Assembly (NCBI GenBank): GCA_021201795.1
Contig: JAJQEF010000020.1
Span: 154,357 to 218,356 of the forward strand
Length of the DNA stretch: 64,000 bases
Reading direction: 5' to 3'
Origin: Rikenellaceae bacterium
GTDB lineage: Bacteria > Bacteroidota > Bacteroidia > Bacteroidales > Rikenellaceae
This document shows, in pieces, positions 1 to 7,991 of the stretch. The notes beneath the pieces were generated by a model that did no database searches, was not told where the DNA came from, and was given only the letters and a program-made list of their open reading frames with translations. Every line of letters begins with the position of its first letter. The stretch's first letter is position 1. The translations under genes were made by a program, and so were the position numbers.

Positions 1-126
1 CGGAGTAATGTCAGGTTAATGAAACAGGGAGAATATAGGGTTAAGTTCAATCATCTGTTGCCGGAAACTGAAGTCAGCGGTATATCCGGTTTGGGTGTCA
101 AAGTTAAGGATAATGGGAAAGAATAA
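1..126 (+). CDS. C-terminal end of an unidentified protein (GldH-like?)
   Basis: An open frame runs in from the left edge and stops at TAA 124-126, overlapping the start of trmB by 14 bases. The visible 41 residues contain GISGLGVKVKDNGKE near the end. The pattern of a beta strand, then L-P, then G-I-x-x-[LI]-G-[LV]-x-[IV], resembles the tail of gliding-motility lipoprotein GldH of Bacteroidota, but the piece is too short for a firm assignment. The overlap suggests translational coupling with trmB. Confidence 0.45.
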   Translation, partial: RSNVRLMKQGEYRVKFNHLLPETEVSGISGLGVKVKDNGKE

Positions 127-817
127 ATTTAAAAGATTTAAAGAAAATGAAACGTTCGGTTGCCTGTTGCAGCCCGAATTCGACGATATTTTCAGGAAGG
201 ATCATTATATAAAAGGTGCGTGGAGAAAAGAATTTTTCAGGAACGATAATCCGGTTTGCCTTGAACTCGGATGCGGAAGAGGGGAGTATACAGTGGGTCT
301 GGGAGTGAGGAATCCGGAAACAAATTACATCGGAATAGACATAAAAGGCGCTCGCATGTGGAGAGGGGCTAAAACCGCAACCGAAAATCAAATGAATAAT
401 ATAGGTTTTTTACGTACCAGAATAGAATTTATAAACTCGTTTTTTACAAAGGATGAAATAGATGAAATATGGATTACCTTCCCTGATCCGCAGCTCAAGA
501 AAGGACGAGAGAAAAAACGCCTGACCTCATCTGTCTTCTTATCGATGTATGCGGAATTTTTAAAACCAAATGGATTAATTCATCTTAAAACGGATTGTCG
601 AGAACTGCATGATTATACAAAAGAGGTAATCCGTGTGAATGGTTTGGAACTTGTCGAGCAAAATACTGATATATACGGTATGGAATTTGCGGATGAAATA
701 CTGTCCGTGAAGACTACTTATGAAGAATTTTATTTGAAACAAGGAGTGCCGATAACTTACGTAAGTTTCAGATTGAACGGCAAAAAGGAATTTATATCAC
801 CGGAAATGCCGGAATAA
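113..817 (+). CDS. trmB: tRNA (guanine-N7-)-methyltransferase TrmB
   Basis: TrmB methylates N7 of G46 in the variable loop of tRNAs, using S-adenosylmethionine. The Rossmann-type SAM motif LELGCGRGEY lies near residues 50-60, followed by GIDIKGARMWRGA, the ribose/adenine-contact strand. The family signature ITFPDPQLKKGREKKRLTS sits mid-protein, with the Pro-Asp-Pro and Lys/Arg-rich tRNA-binding segment. I chose the ATG at 113 (234 residues): it follows a short AAGG-like ribosome site, and the protein then begins MGKNKFKRF as in relatives. An in-frame GTG at 95 would add six residues. The gene overlaps the upstream frame and is followed by an independently promoted tRNA gene. Confidence 0.93.
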   Translation: MGKNKFKRFKENETFGCLLQPEFDDIFRKDHYIKGAWRKEFFRNDNPVCLELGCGRGEYTVGLGVRNPETNYIGIDIKGARMWRGAKTATENQMNNIGFLRTRIEFINSFFTKDEIDEIWITFPDPQLKKGREKKRLTSSVFLSMYAEFLKPNGLIHLKTDCRELHDYTKEVIRVNGLELVEQNTDIYGMEFADEILSVKTTYEEFYLKQGVPITYVSFRLNGKKEFISPEMPE

Positions 818-839
818 AACGATATTTTTTAAGAAATTA

Positions 840-871
840 TTTGCAGAAATAAAAAACACGTTATATATTTG
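840..871 (+). promoter_or_regulatory. Bacteroidota-type promoter of tRNA-Asn
   Basis: TTTG at 840-843 and TATATTTG at 864-871 are separated by 20 bases, matching the -33 TTTG / -7 TAnnTTTG promoter of Bacteroidota. Transcription would begin about 25-30 bases before the mature tRNA. Confidence 0.75.
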
Positions 872-907
872 CACTCGCAATCGGGAAATAACAGTACCGC
901 ACAACAC

Positions 908-981
908 TCCTCAATAGCTCAGTTGGTTAGAGCACCTGACTGTTAATCAGGGGGTCCTAGGTTCAAGTCCTAGTTGAGGAG
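908..981 (+). tRNA. tRNA-Asn (anticodon GTT)
   Basis: A 74-base cloverleaf. The acceptor stem TCCTCAA (908-914) pairs with TTGAGGA (974-980), and G981 is the discriminator base. The D arm contains AGCTCAGTTGGTTAGAGC, the anticodon stem-loop CTGACTGTTAATCAG carries GTT, and the T arm contains GGTTCAAGTCC. CCA is not encoded. Its 3' half is the attachment site of the genomic island that follows, and the tRNA itself is intact. Confidence 0.97.
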
Positions 982-988
982 CCTGAAA
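940..988 (+). repeat. Left attachment repeat (attL) in tRNA-Asn
   Basis: This 49-base segment, from the anticodon stem to seven bases past the tRNA end, recurs at 7412-7460 in the same orientation with two mismatches. Direct duplication of a tRNA 3' half is the usual mark of site-specific integration by a tyrosine recombinase. Confidence 0.85.
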
Positions 989-991
989 ATG

Positions 992-1026
992 AAAGAGTTA
1001 CGATTTATAATCGTAACTCTTTTTTG
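992..1026 (+). terminator. Rho-independent terminator after tRNA-Asn
   Basis: A perfect stem AGAGTTACGATT / AATCGTAACTCT with a TAT loop, followed by TTTTTT. At the second repeat copy this hairpin is not conserved, so the terminator came with the element or the far-side sequence has diverged. Confidence 0.9.
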
Positions 1027-1116
1027 TTCCATAAAAAATTTTAAATCAATGGATTAAACTGGGATTTTTCGACCAAAAACCGATGGTAATTCAGAAAAGT
1101 AATTAAACGAACAGGG

Positions 1117-1323
1117 ATGTTGGGCTTTAATTTATTTAAATCAATAGGAATCATTGCAGGTTGGATATTTATCAACCTAATTAATATTTTTCGAAGAAAG
1201 CCATATATCAAAATCTGGAAAGGAAGGAAGACAAGAGACGGGCAATATTACCATATGTATGATGCATATTTCTGTCTTTTAGGTTTTATTATTTTTCTCA
1301 TTATCGTCGCCTTAACGATCTGA
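1117..1323 (+). CDS. Two-helix small membrane protein, possible partner of the FtsZ-like fusion
   Basis: A 68-residue protein of unknown family. It has two hydrophobic segments, at about residues 8-25 and 48-67, joined by a strongly basic loop containing RRKPYIKIWKGRKTRDG. The positive-inside rule places that loop in the cytoplasm. It ends 64 bases before the FtsZ/TIR-like gene on the same strand, with no terminator between, so the two are probably co-transcribed. Small two-helix proteins encoded beside a sensor are common as membrane anchors or pore-forming effectors in bacterial defence modules. Here that role is only an inference from position and topology. Confidence 0.6.
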   Translation: MLGFNLFKSIGIIAGWIFINLINIFRRKPYIKIWKGRKTRDGQYYHMYDAYFCLLGFIIFLIIVALTI

Positions 1324-1387
1324 ATACATCTGATGGTAAATCAGTTGAAATTGTTAAATTTACAATATTAAATCAACACTAAGAATC

Positions 1388-2845
1388 ATGATTTTAGCTA
1401 TTTGTGTCGGAGGGGGAAGTTATGCAGCTGCCAGAAAACTGTATAATTCAAATTTGGTTAGTAAGGAAAATATATTGGTTATTGATACAGATATTAGTAG
1501 TCTTGAAAGACTTAAATTGCCAAGACAGAATAAATTACCGATTGGTGATGGATCCGGCGCAAAACACGATCCTAAAGTGGGTAGAAGTTTTGCGATTGAA
1601 AGTTATGATCTCATTCATAACACTCTAAGCCAAAGAAGGTTCTCCAGTATTTTTATTTTGTCTTGTCTTGGCGGTGGGACGGGAACAGGAGCGACTCCGG
1701 TTATTGCCGATCTATGCAGGAAAGAATTCGGAAAAGTAACTGTGACGATTGCCTCTCTTCCCTATGCTATGGAGGGCGTAAGAAGGCAGGAAATTGCAAC
1801 GAATTCTATCTCCGAACTCAAGGCGAATACAGATTCTCTGATTTTACTTTCAAACGACTCTATTTCCTCCAATAATCCATTAATGACCATTTCAGAAGCG
1901 TTTGAAATTTCTAGTAATTATCTGATTTCCCCGATAGAAATTATCAATTCTATTATTACCTCAAATGGTTTCGTAAATTTAGATTTTGCCGATGTAAGTG
2001 AAATTTTAAAGATGTCCGGTCTTTCTGTCGTTACCGATATATTTCTACATAAAGACGGCCTTGAGAATTTAAAATCCCAATTAAAAGCATCTCCTTTCAT
2101 TTCTGATAACGATCTGAAAAGATCGAAAAATGCATTGGTGCAAATATCGACAAAAAGGGAAATCTCTTCAGAAATAATGACTACTATCCTTAATGACATA
2201 CAAACTATTGCCCAATTAAAGGTCGATATTATGTTTGGGATAGGGATAGATGAACAGTTATCGGATAATACCATCAAGGTCAGCATCATCTTATCCGGAA
2301 TCAACGAAGAGGAATATATCGAAATTTCTTCTCTGAACCCACTGGAATTGAAGCGGGAGATACCGACTGAAGTTGCCCATATAGTTGACAAAATCCGGAA
2401 GGACCATGAGGGAAAGAAGATCGCATTTATGATAATGCGGTTCGGCTCCTTACCCATTTATAATAAAACCGTAGATATCCTAAGAGCATGCCTCGCCAAG
2501 AGGGGTATTGTATTACTAAGAGCGGACGATAGAGAATATACCGATGATTTGTACTACAACATCATTGCGCATCTGCATGCTTGCGATTTCGCAATCGCAC
2601 TCTTCGAGAATTACGAAGGTGTAAGCGTCAATGCTAATGTTAGTTTCGAGGTAGGATATATGTACGGGATACGGAAGGATGTTTGTCTGTTAAAAGACAG
2701 GTCTCTTCCTCGACTGCACACCGATATAATCGGTAAGATATATAAGGAATACGATTCTTATCAGATAGATGAAACTTTGCCGTCCGCTTTTAATAAATGG
2801 CTGGATAATAAAGGTCATAACGTAATTAATCCGTATTTTTCTTAG
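1388..2845 (+). CDS. FtsZ/tubulin-like GTPase fused to a TIR/deoxyribosyltransferase-like domain
   Basis: This 485-residue fusion has two parts. Residues 1-320 are FtsZ-like: a glycine-rich N-terminal loop (ICVGGGSYAAARKLY), the tubulin signature GGGTGTGATP at 95-104, a NTDSLILLSND segment as in FtsZ, and a T7 catalytic loop NLDFAD at 197-202 that keeps the asparagine and both aspartates. GTP-dependent polymerisation therefore looks possible. Residues about 342-470 form a nucleotide-processing fold of the TIR / nucleoside deoxyribosyltransferase kind: the strand KIAFMIMRFG, later ANVSFEVGYMYG with the likely catalytic Glu421, then CLLKDRSLP and a Trp near the end. Such C-terminal domains act as NAD- or nucleotide-degrading effectors in many anti-phage proteins. 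There is no FtsA/ZipA-binding tail, so this is not the cell-division FtsZ. The inferred role is a polymerising sensor driving a nucleotide-hydrolase effector. No known named system is recognised. Confidence 0.75.
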   Translation: MILAICVGGGSYAAARKLYNSNLVSKENILVIDTDISSLERLKLPRQNKLPIGDGSGAKHDPKVGRSFAIESYDLIHNTLSQRRFSSIFILSCLGGGTGTGATPVIADLCRKEFGKVTVTIASLPYAMEGVRRQEIATNSISELKANTDSLILLSNDSISSNNPLMTISEAFEISSNYLISPIEIINSIITSNGFVNLDFADVSEILKMSGLSVVTDIFLHKDGLENLKSQLKASPFISDNDLKRSKNALVQISTKREISSEIMTTILNDIQTIAQLKVDIMFGIGIDEQLSDNTIKVSIILSGINEEEYIEISSLNPLELKREIPTEVAHIVDKIRKDHEGKKIAFMIMRFGSLPIYNKTVDILRACLAKRGIVLLRADDREYTDDLYYNIIAHLHACDFAIALFENYEGVSVNANVSFEVGYMYGIRKDVCLLKDRSLPRLHTDIIGKIYKEYDSYQIDETLPSAFNKWLDNKGHNVINPYFS

Positions 2846-2869
2846 TCCAGAAGAAACAGAAATAACATT

Positions 2870-3653
2870 AGTGTTTTGGGTGTGTCGTGTGGAGTCAATG
2901 ATAGTCATTTGTTTTTCGATAGCAACCCCTATATCACGTCTGTATTCCGTTTCTTCATCCAAACCTTTGGCATCCCGTACCCTGAGTATTTCTTCTTTTT
3001 TGAGGGGCTTTTTTATGTTCTTTCCTCTGCGGATCTCATACTTCATTTTGGATTCGCTTGCCAAAAGGATAATCGTCTCGTTTAAAAAATTGATATGGAT
3101 CAATCGCAAGGTTTATAATGCTTTTTAACGCTCTCTGATATATGGAGACGGTTGTAATACTGCACCCTCGGTCAAGCATCCATCTTTCATATTGATAGAG
3201 AAAATCCGGTGTGATATCCTTAAACCTAATGTCTGGTTTAAACCGAAGGAAGCTCTTCTTGGCTACTTGCATGGAATCGTGATTGCCGATCCTGCCCTCT
3301 TTGAAGTTCTGTTTCAATACATTGTCCCAAAGCTCCATGAGTTCTTTTTTCTTTCTCCGTTGTTTGGAATTCGGAGAGTTTTGAGTAGTCTGATAATTTG
3401 GTTTTGTGGTTATTTTAATTTCTTCCTGCTGGCTTTCTTTCTGCCTATGAGGGAACATCAACCGCTCGAACTCTTTATCCGTAAATTTATTTCCTAATCT
3501 CTTGATTGTTTTTTCGGCCTTAAGGATCTGATCGTTCATATAACTACGGATCTCAATGAGTCGGGAATCTGTGAGTCGGATTGTTTTATCTGTTAGTCTA
3601 TTCCAATCATCCTCGGTAAGAAAAACCTTCTCATCGAAATGGTAGCGTTTATT
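2870..3653 (-). pseudogene. Decayed tyrosine integrase (phage integrase SAM-like), N-terminal part only
   Basis: Reading the minus strand from 3653, the frame opens after a TAA with an arm-type DNA-binding region (RYHFDEKVFLTEDDWNRL). It continues through FTDKEFERLMF and the SAM-like core-binding region (FKDITPDFLYQYERWML, ITTVSIYQRALKSIINLAI), then reaches YPFGKRIQN and shifts frame near 3044-3055. The other frame resumes with MKYEIRRGKNIKKPLKKEEI, then homology fades by about 2900. The start and the whole catalytic domain (Arg-His-Arg-Tyr) are missing. This is the typical Bacteroidota integrase layout, so it probably inserted the island originally. It is now inactive by 5' truncation, frameshift and 3' loss. 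Confidence 0.8.
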
Positions 3654-3656
3654 TTA

Positions 3657-4073
3657 CCCGATCATAATACAGGATCAGCTTTACCGAATAAGTCTTATCT
3701 TTAGAATCCTACTACTCTTACGTTTCTCATTTGTTTTATGGTTTTTATTTTATTTGCTTTGGACGCAATACTATAAAACACATTCGAGACCGCAAGTTTT
3801 ATGTCGCAGTATATCAATTCATTAACGCAAAATAAATGAGATTAACAGTAAATAACATGACAGTGATAATAAGAAAAAACACTTTGCACTTATTGTTTTT
3901 ATTTTAAAATTTGAATGATTGTTTGACAATTTCGGGATAATTTATGTACAATATTTTTTTTTAATTAGGCAAAAAATATTATTTCATTTCCTTATAGTTA
4001 TATTAAATATAATTTTTAAATTTGATATTCAATATTTTGATTCTTAACTGTGTAAATATAGGACTTGTTCAAT
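3657..4073. other. AT-rich intergenic stretch inside the island
   Basis: About 420 bases of very AT-rich sequence with no credible reading frame. It separates the dead integrase from the nuclease gene and probably carries the promoter of the latter, but I cannot point to a convincing -33/-7 pair. Confidence 0.5.
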
Positions 4074-5929
4074 ATGAAATTAGAGAAAATTTTAGATATG
4101 CTTAATTCTTTCGAAAAGAATTCTTTCTTGAAAATTGTGAATAATCTTATCGCTAACAAAAAAGATACAGAAGAAATAGATAAGATATTGGATAATAGTA
4201 TTAATTTAAAAAATTACGATAGTGTGCAGATCGCACAGGTTTTTTATCTTTTAGAAAGTGATTTTGCCGAATACATTAAAGCTGATTTCTCTAAAGCCTG
4301 TTCACAATTAGATTTATTGATTGACTTGATTTCAAGAGACGGGAACGGAATAATGAAACAAGAATGGTTTTCCCGTTTATATGAATCCGAACTGGAAAAA
4401 GTGACACACACCATAAATGGGTTTCAAGCGGATTTAGAAAACGAAAAGTCCGATATTCCTCCGGAGAGAAAAAGAGACTACCGCATCTATTTGGAGTGTG
4501 TCAAAATGGCTTACCATAATGATGCTGTGAATAATTCCGATTTAAAGATTACGAGCGATGAACAATCTATACTGGACACTCTTGCTGGATTATTGGAGTT
4601 ATCTCAGGAGGAAAAGGTATTGATAAAATACAACGTTTACCTATTTGTGTGCAGACAATTGACAATGTTATTTCTGACCTGAAAGATAAAGGAGTGATAT
4701 TCTACTCTAAAAAGAATAACTGCATTTACGTGGCTGATGAGATTGTCGCCATACTGCGAAAAATCAGAGGTAAAGAAATTGCGGATAAATATTTCAGACG
4801 GGTTCTTAAACAACTCCGGGAACCGCAGATTAACCTCATTTGCCGGAAGCATAATATTGACCGTTCAAAATCCTATCAGGAAAAAATCGAGGAAATTATT
4901 TCGAATGGAATATCCTTTAGTGGAATTTTAAAAGAGGACATTCATAAACCGGATACTAAACTACTAGATAAACGAAAAATCATTACTGATCTCTGCGATA
5001 TCAACCTAAAGATCTCGCCTTCTATTAAAGGAACCAATCTGGATGAAAAAATCACGAACCTCATTAGTCATTTCGAAGAATTAGAAAAAGATGACCGTGT
5101 AAACATTTCTCATGACGGTTACCAGAAATTACTTTTTGAATTAGGTGAGGCGATTCCGGAGTTAAACCAAATGATAAAAAATGCCTTCCTTTTACAGGAG
5201 GATAATGTTCTACTCGGCAATTTACTTTTAGACTACAATCTAAAACCCCGTGATATTCTAGAAGTAATTCCGGAAGAGACATTGGAAGAATACTGCAAGT
5301 CGAAATCCATTAAGACACGGGGAGATATTATTTCCAATTTGCTCGATGCGTATAAGGATTCTGAGAATATTTATATTGAAAATTACGTGAATATAGGATG
5401 CAGAAATCTAAATGCGTTAAAGGAAAATGGATTATTAATAAAAGAGGCTGACCTCGGGGCAAAATTCGAAGAGGTGACAAAATCTATTCTTGAGAAATTA
5501 GGATTTACTATTGACGAGAAATTACGCAAAGGAATAAATACGGCAAAAGACAAAATCGACATTATTGTGAATTTGGGGAATAATGACCTTATATTGATCG
5601 AATGCAAAACCCTGAAAGAAAGCGGATATAATAAATTTAGTTCGATAACCCGCCAGATCAAAGCATACAAAAATTTAATCGAGAGTCACAAAGATGGTTA
5701 CAGAATAGCTAAGATTTTAATTGTTGCTCCTGAATTCTCGGATGACTTTATCAATGATTGCAGTGAAGATTTCGAGCTCAATATGTCTTTGTTAAGTGCC
5801 TCCACTTTAATGAGTATCTTCGAATGTTTTAAGAAAACAACCCTCAAAGAATTTCCGCACAATCTTCTAATGAAAGATGTGCTGATTCAGGAAGAGCGAA
5901 TCGTGAAGACATTAAGTAAATGGTATTAA
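4074..5929 (+). pseudogene. PD-(D/E)XK (Mrr-like) nuclease gene with TerB-like and SAP-like regions, split by a frameshift
   Basis: Two overlapping frames look like one gene of about 618 residues. Frame 1 (4074-4682) begins MKLEKILDMLNSFEK and reaches a TerB-like helical segment (DEQSILDTLAGLLELSQEE). It then runs into junk (VYLFVCRQLTMLFLT) and stops. Frame 2 is open before its GTG at 4649 and continues LPICVQTIDNVISDLKDKG, a winged-helix-like segment. Next come a SAP-like region (INLICRKHNI...) and, near the end, a restriction-endonuclease core: GAKFEEVTKSILEKLGF, then DKIDIIVNL and LIECKTLKES, giving the Asp and Glu-x-Lys of PD-(D/E)XK. Adding one T to the TTT at 4636-4638 joins the frames as KYNVLPICVQT. 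Without that base the nuclease half would lack its N-terminal partner, unless made separately from the overlapping GTG. A DNA-defence role is inferred. Confidence 0.65.
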
Positions 5930-6252
5930 TCACATAAATACTCACACATAGAAGTATTATATTTTGAACTTACCTGGTCGTTCTCTTATCTCCAGATTTT
6001 TCAGTATGACTTTTTCTACGGCATATTTTAAATCGCGACTGGCAGTAGGTGCGTAGATAACCTTTATTGTGTGGCGAAGATAGTCCGTATGTGAAAATAA
6101 CCGGCACATCCATAAAATCGAAAGAAGAGTGACTGCATCCAAAACGACGAGACGCAAACAAGAGGAATGGATGGTTTTAAATTATACGGTTTAAGAGAAG
6201 AGAAATAAATCATTCCGTGTTTTTTATTACTTTTGATAAAATTCATTAATAA
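5930..6252. other. Intergenic region with degenerate coding traces
   Basis: There is no intact gene. On the minus strand two short overlapping frames (6157 to 5957 and 6161 to 5970) have protein-like stretches such as YAPTASRDLKYAVEKVILK and SSFDFMDVPVIFTYGLS in different phases, which suggests an eroded gene of about 65 residues or more. I do not recognise the family. Confidence 0.3.
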
Positions 6253-7182
6253 ATGATAATCAGCGCAAGCAGGAGAACGGATATACCTGCGTTCCATTCG
6301 GAGTGGTTTCTAAACCGTCTCGAGGAGGGTTTTGTCCTGGTAAGCCATAGTGGAAAAAGCCGGAAGCTCTACAGGATTCCTTTAAATCCGGACGTGGGCG
6401 ACTGCTTTGCTTTCAGGACAAAGAATCCTGTTTCAATGATGAACAAATTGGATCGGTTAAACGGATATAACTATTTCTTTAACATTACCATGAATCCCTA
6501 CGGACAGGAAATGGAATCCAATCTGCCAGATTTACGGGACAGAATATCGGTTTTCAAGCAACTCTCGGAGAAGATTGGACCTTTAAGAATGGTCTGGAGA
6601 TATGATCCGGTTTTTATAAGTCCGAAATACAATATAGATTTTCATACAAGAGCCTTTAACTATTTATGTAAAGAATTGCAAGGCAAAGCCTATAAATGTA
6701 TGATCGGGTTTATTATCCATCATCCTTTTGTTGCAAACCGGATAAATCCGTTGAATATCGAAAGAAAATCTGATAATAATGTCCGGGCGATAGGAGAATT
6801 ATTTTCGGAAATATCTAAAAAATACGGAATACCATTAGAGACTTGTGCTGAAAAAATAGATATCGATGAGTTCGGGGTCAAGCATGGGGCCTGCGTAGAA
6901 CGTTCACAGATAGAACAGATAACCGGGTATAATTTCGGCAACGTCAAGGAAAAATATCTACGTCCGCATTGTAACTGCATGGAGTCTGTTGATATCGGAC
7001 ATTATTCGACATGCGACAATGGATGCCTTTATTGTTACGCCACACCGATAGCTCCTAATATGAACACTCCTCCGTCATCTCCATCGCTGGACCCGGAATT
7101 CGACGAGAGTTATTACGACAAATATGAAATCGAAACAATGGAAGCCACATCCCTTAAAAATCTTCAGCAATCATTGTTCTAA
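6253..7182 (+). CDS. DUF1848 family protein with C-terminal cysteine cluster
   Basis: A 309-residue protein starting MIISASRRTDIPAFHSEWF, the hallmark N-terminus of DUF1848. It continues with FRTKNPVSMMNKLDRL and a central MVWRYDPVFIS segment, also typical of the family. The C-terminal CNCMESVDIGHYSTCDNGC followed by YCYA forms a Cys-x-Cys plus Cys-x3-Cys-x2-Cys-like cluster, likely an iron-sulfur or zinc site. The fold is TIM-barrel-like and recalls radical-SAM/spore-photoproduct-lyase relatives, but the activity of the family is unknown. It is the last gene before the right attachment repeat, a common place for passenger genes. A DNA or nucleotide repair role is a guess only. Confidence 0.85.
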   Translation: MIISASRRTDIPAFHSEWFLNRLEEGFVLVSHSGKSRKLYRIPLNPDVGDCFAFRTKNPVSMMNKLDRLNGYNYFFNITMNPYGQEMESNLPDLRDRISVFKQLSEKIGPLRMVWRYDPVFISPKYNIDFHTRAFNYLCKELQGKAYKCMIGFIIHHPFVANRINPLNIERKSDNNVRAIGELFSEISKKYGIPLETCAEKIDIDEFGVKHGACVERSQIEQITGYNFGNVKEKYLRPHCNCMESVDIGHYSTCDNGCLYCYATPIAPNMNTPPSSPSLDPEFDESYYDKYEIETMEATSLKNLQQSLF

Positions 7183-7411
7183 GTGAATTCACTATTTAAA
7201 TGAAGTTAGCAAAAATTAACTGTATGGTCGCTCAGATGTGATCCTGAAAGAATACCGAAATTTGCCACTATGTTTGCCATGCATTTTGCCATTTGGGGCA
7301 CAAACTATTCGAAATTAACACAATAACTATATGTGTAAAGTGAGTCACAAGACGTTCATACCATTACACATATGCATGTAAACGCAAGATAACCAGATAG
7401 TTGATTTAGGG

Positions 7412-7460
7412 CTGTTAATCAGGGGGGCATAGGTTCAAGTCCTAGTTGAGGAGCCTGAAA
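7412..7460 (+). repeat. Right attachment repeat (attR), copy of tRNA-Asn 3' half
   Basis: Matches 940-988 at 47 of 49 positions, covering half of the anticodon stem, the variable loop, the T arm, the acceptor 3' strand and the first bases after the tRNA. The two changes (955 T to G, 957 C to A in repeat register) fall in the variable/T-stem region. No 5' half of a tRNA precedes it, so it is not a functional gene. It marks the far end of the island. Confidence 0.85.
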
Positions 7461-7991
7461 TAAAAGAATTACAACGAAAGATGGAGCTCTTTTTTGTGTT
7501 CTGAAAATTAGCCATGCAGAATATAATCGGCAAAATGAAAAGTACACTTTTTTGCCTCCATATTTCAAGGTTTCCGCTTGTAATTCTGCAAAACAAACTC
7601 AATGATTTAAAAGATAAGATCAAGAATAAACTTAAAGAACGTCTAATTGGGTTTCCATGCTCGCCAATGAAGATGAAATATACAACCTGTGTCCGAAGAT
7701 AATCTATTGAAAAATTCTTAGGAAGGTTAAAATCATCAGTTTCTGGTGATTCTAGGGATATTCCTTCCTCATAGTATTAGACAGATTGATATTATCATTC
7801 ATTAATGATATTACAAATATTGCTCTGTCGTATTATTCTAAATTATAAAAGTTCATACTTATTAAGATCATATAAGAATGGCCCGTGTGGCAAAGATTTA
7901 TGAGCCTTTTAGCAAAGAATATGATAATCTTCCGCACTACCTTTGCTAAAAATAAGAATCTACAAATTATTAATTTAAACGTAACGTAATA
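7461..7991. other. Long non-coding stretch beyond the island
   Basis: About 530 bases with no gene I can support. A short frame at 7514-7702 is low-complexity and has no recognisable features. The only structure is the nested hairpin described at 7720-7769. The promoter for the alcohol dehydrogenase operon should lie just before 7992. Confidence 0.5.
7720..7769. other. Nested inverted repeat (hairpin)
   Basis: The outer arms AGGAAGG (7720-7726) and CCTTCCT (7763-7769) enclose an inner stem AATCATCAG (7731-7739) / CTGGTGATT (7743-7751). There is no U tract, so it is not a standard terminator. It could be an operator, a small structured RNA or a recombination scar. Confidence 0.45.

Larger units (their letters stand above)
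989..7411. mobile_element. Genomic island integrated at tRNA-Asn
   Basis: About 6.4 kb lies between two direct copies of the tRNA-Asn 3' half. It is visibly more AT-rich than the flanks and holds a decayed tyrosine integrase. The cargo is of the accessory or defence type: a small membrane peptide, an FtsZ-like/TIR-like fusion, a frameshifted PD-(D/E)XK protein and a DUF1848 protein. No conjugation or phage structural genes are visible, so it looks like a remnant integrative element that can no longer move by itself. Seen: the repeats and the integrase. Inferred: the defence role. Confidence 0.75.

Noticed and set aside
1388-2845. Cell-division gene ftsZ
   Set aside because: The GTPase core is FtsZ-like, but the protein has a TIR-like C-terminal domain, no conserved C-terminal tail and no division genes nearby, and it lies in an island.
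4626-4650. Programmed -1 frameshift in the island nuclease
   Set aside because: No X-XXY-YYZ slippery heptamer or downstream pseudoknot is visible at the frame change. A one-base indel in the TTT run explains it more simply.
7412-7460. A second tRNA-Asn gene
   Set aside because: Only the 3' half matches. The acceptor 5' strand and D arm are missing and the T-stem region carries a mismatch, so it is an attachment-site copy, not a tRNA.
7514-7702. A 62-residue protein
   Set aside because: Low-complexity Lys/Leu-rich sequence in a gene-free region, with no ribosome site, no domain and no signal peptide.
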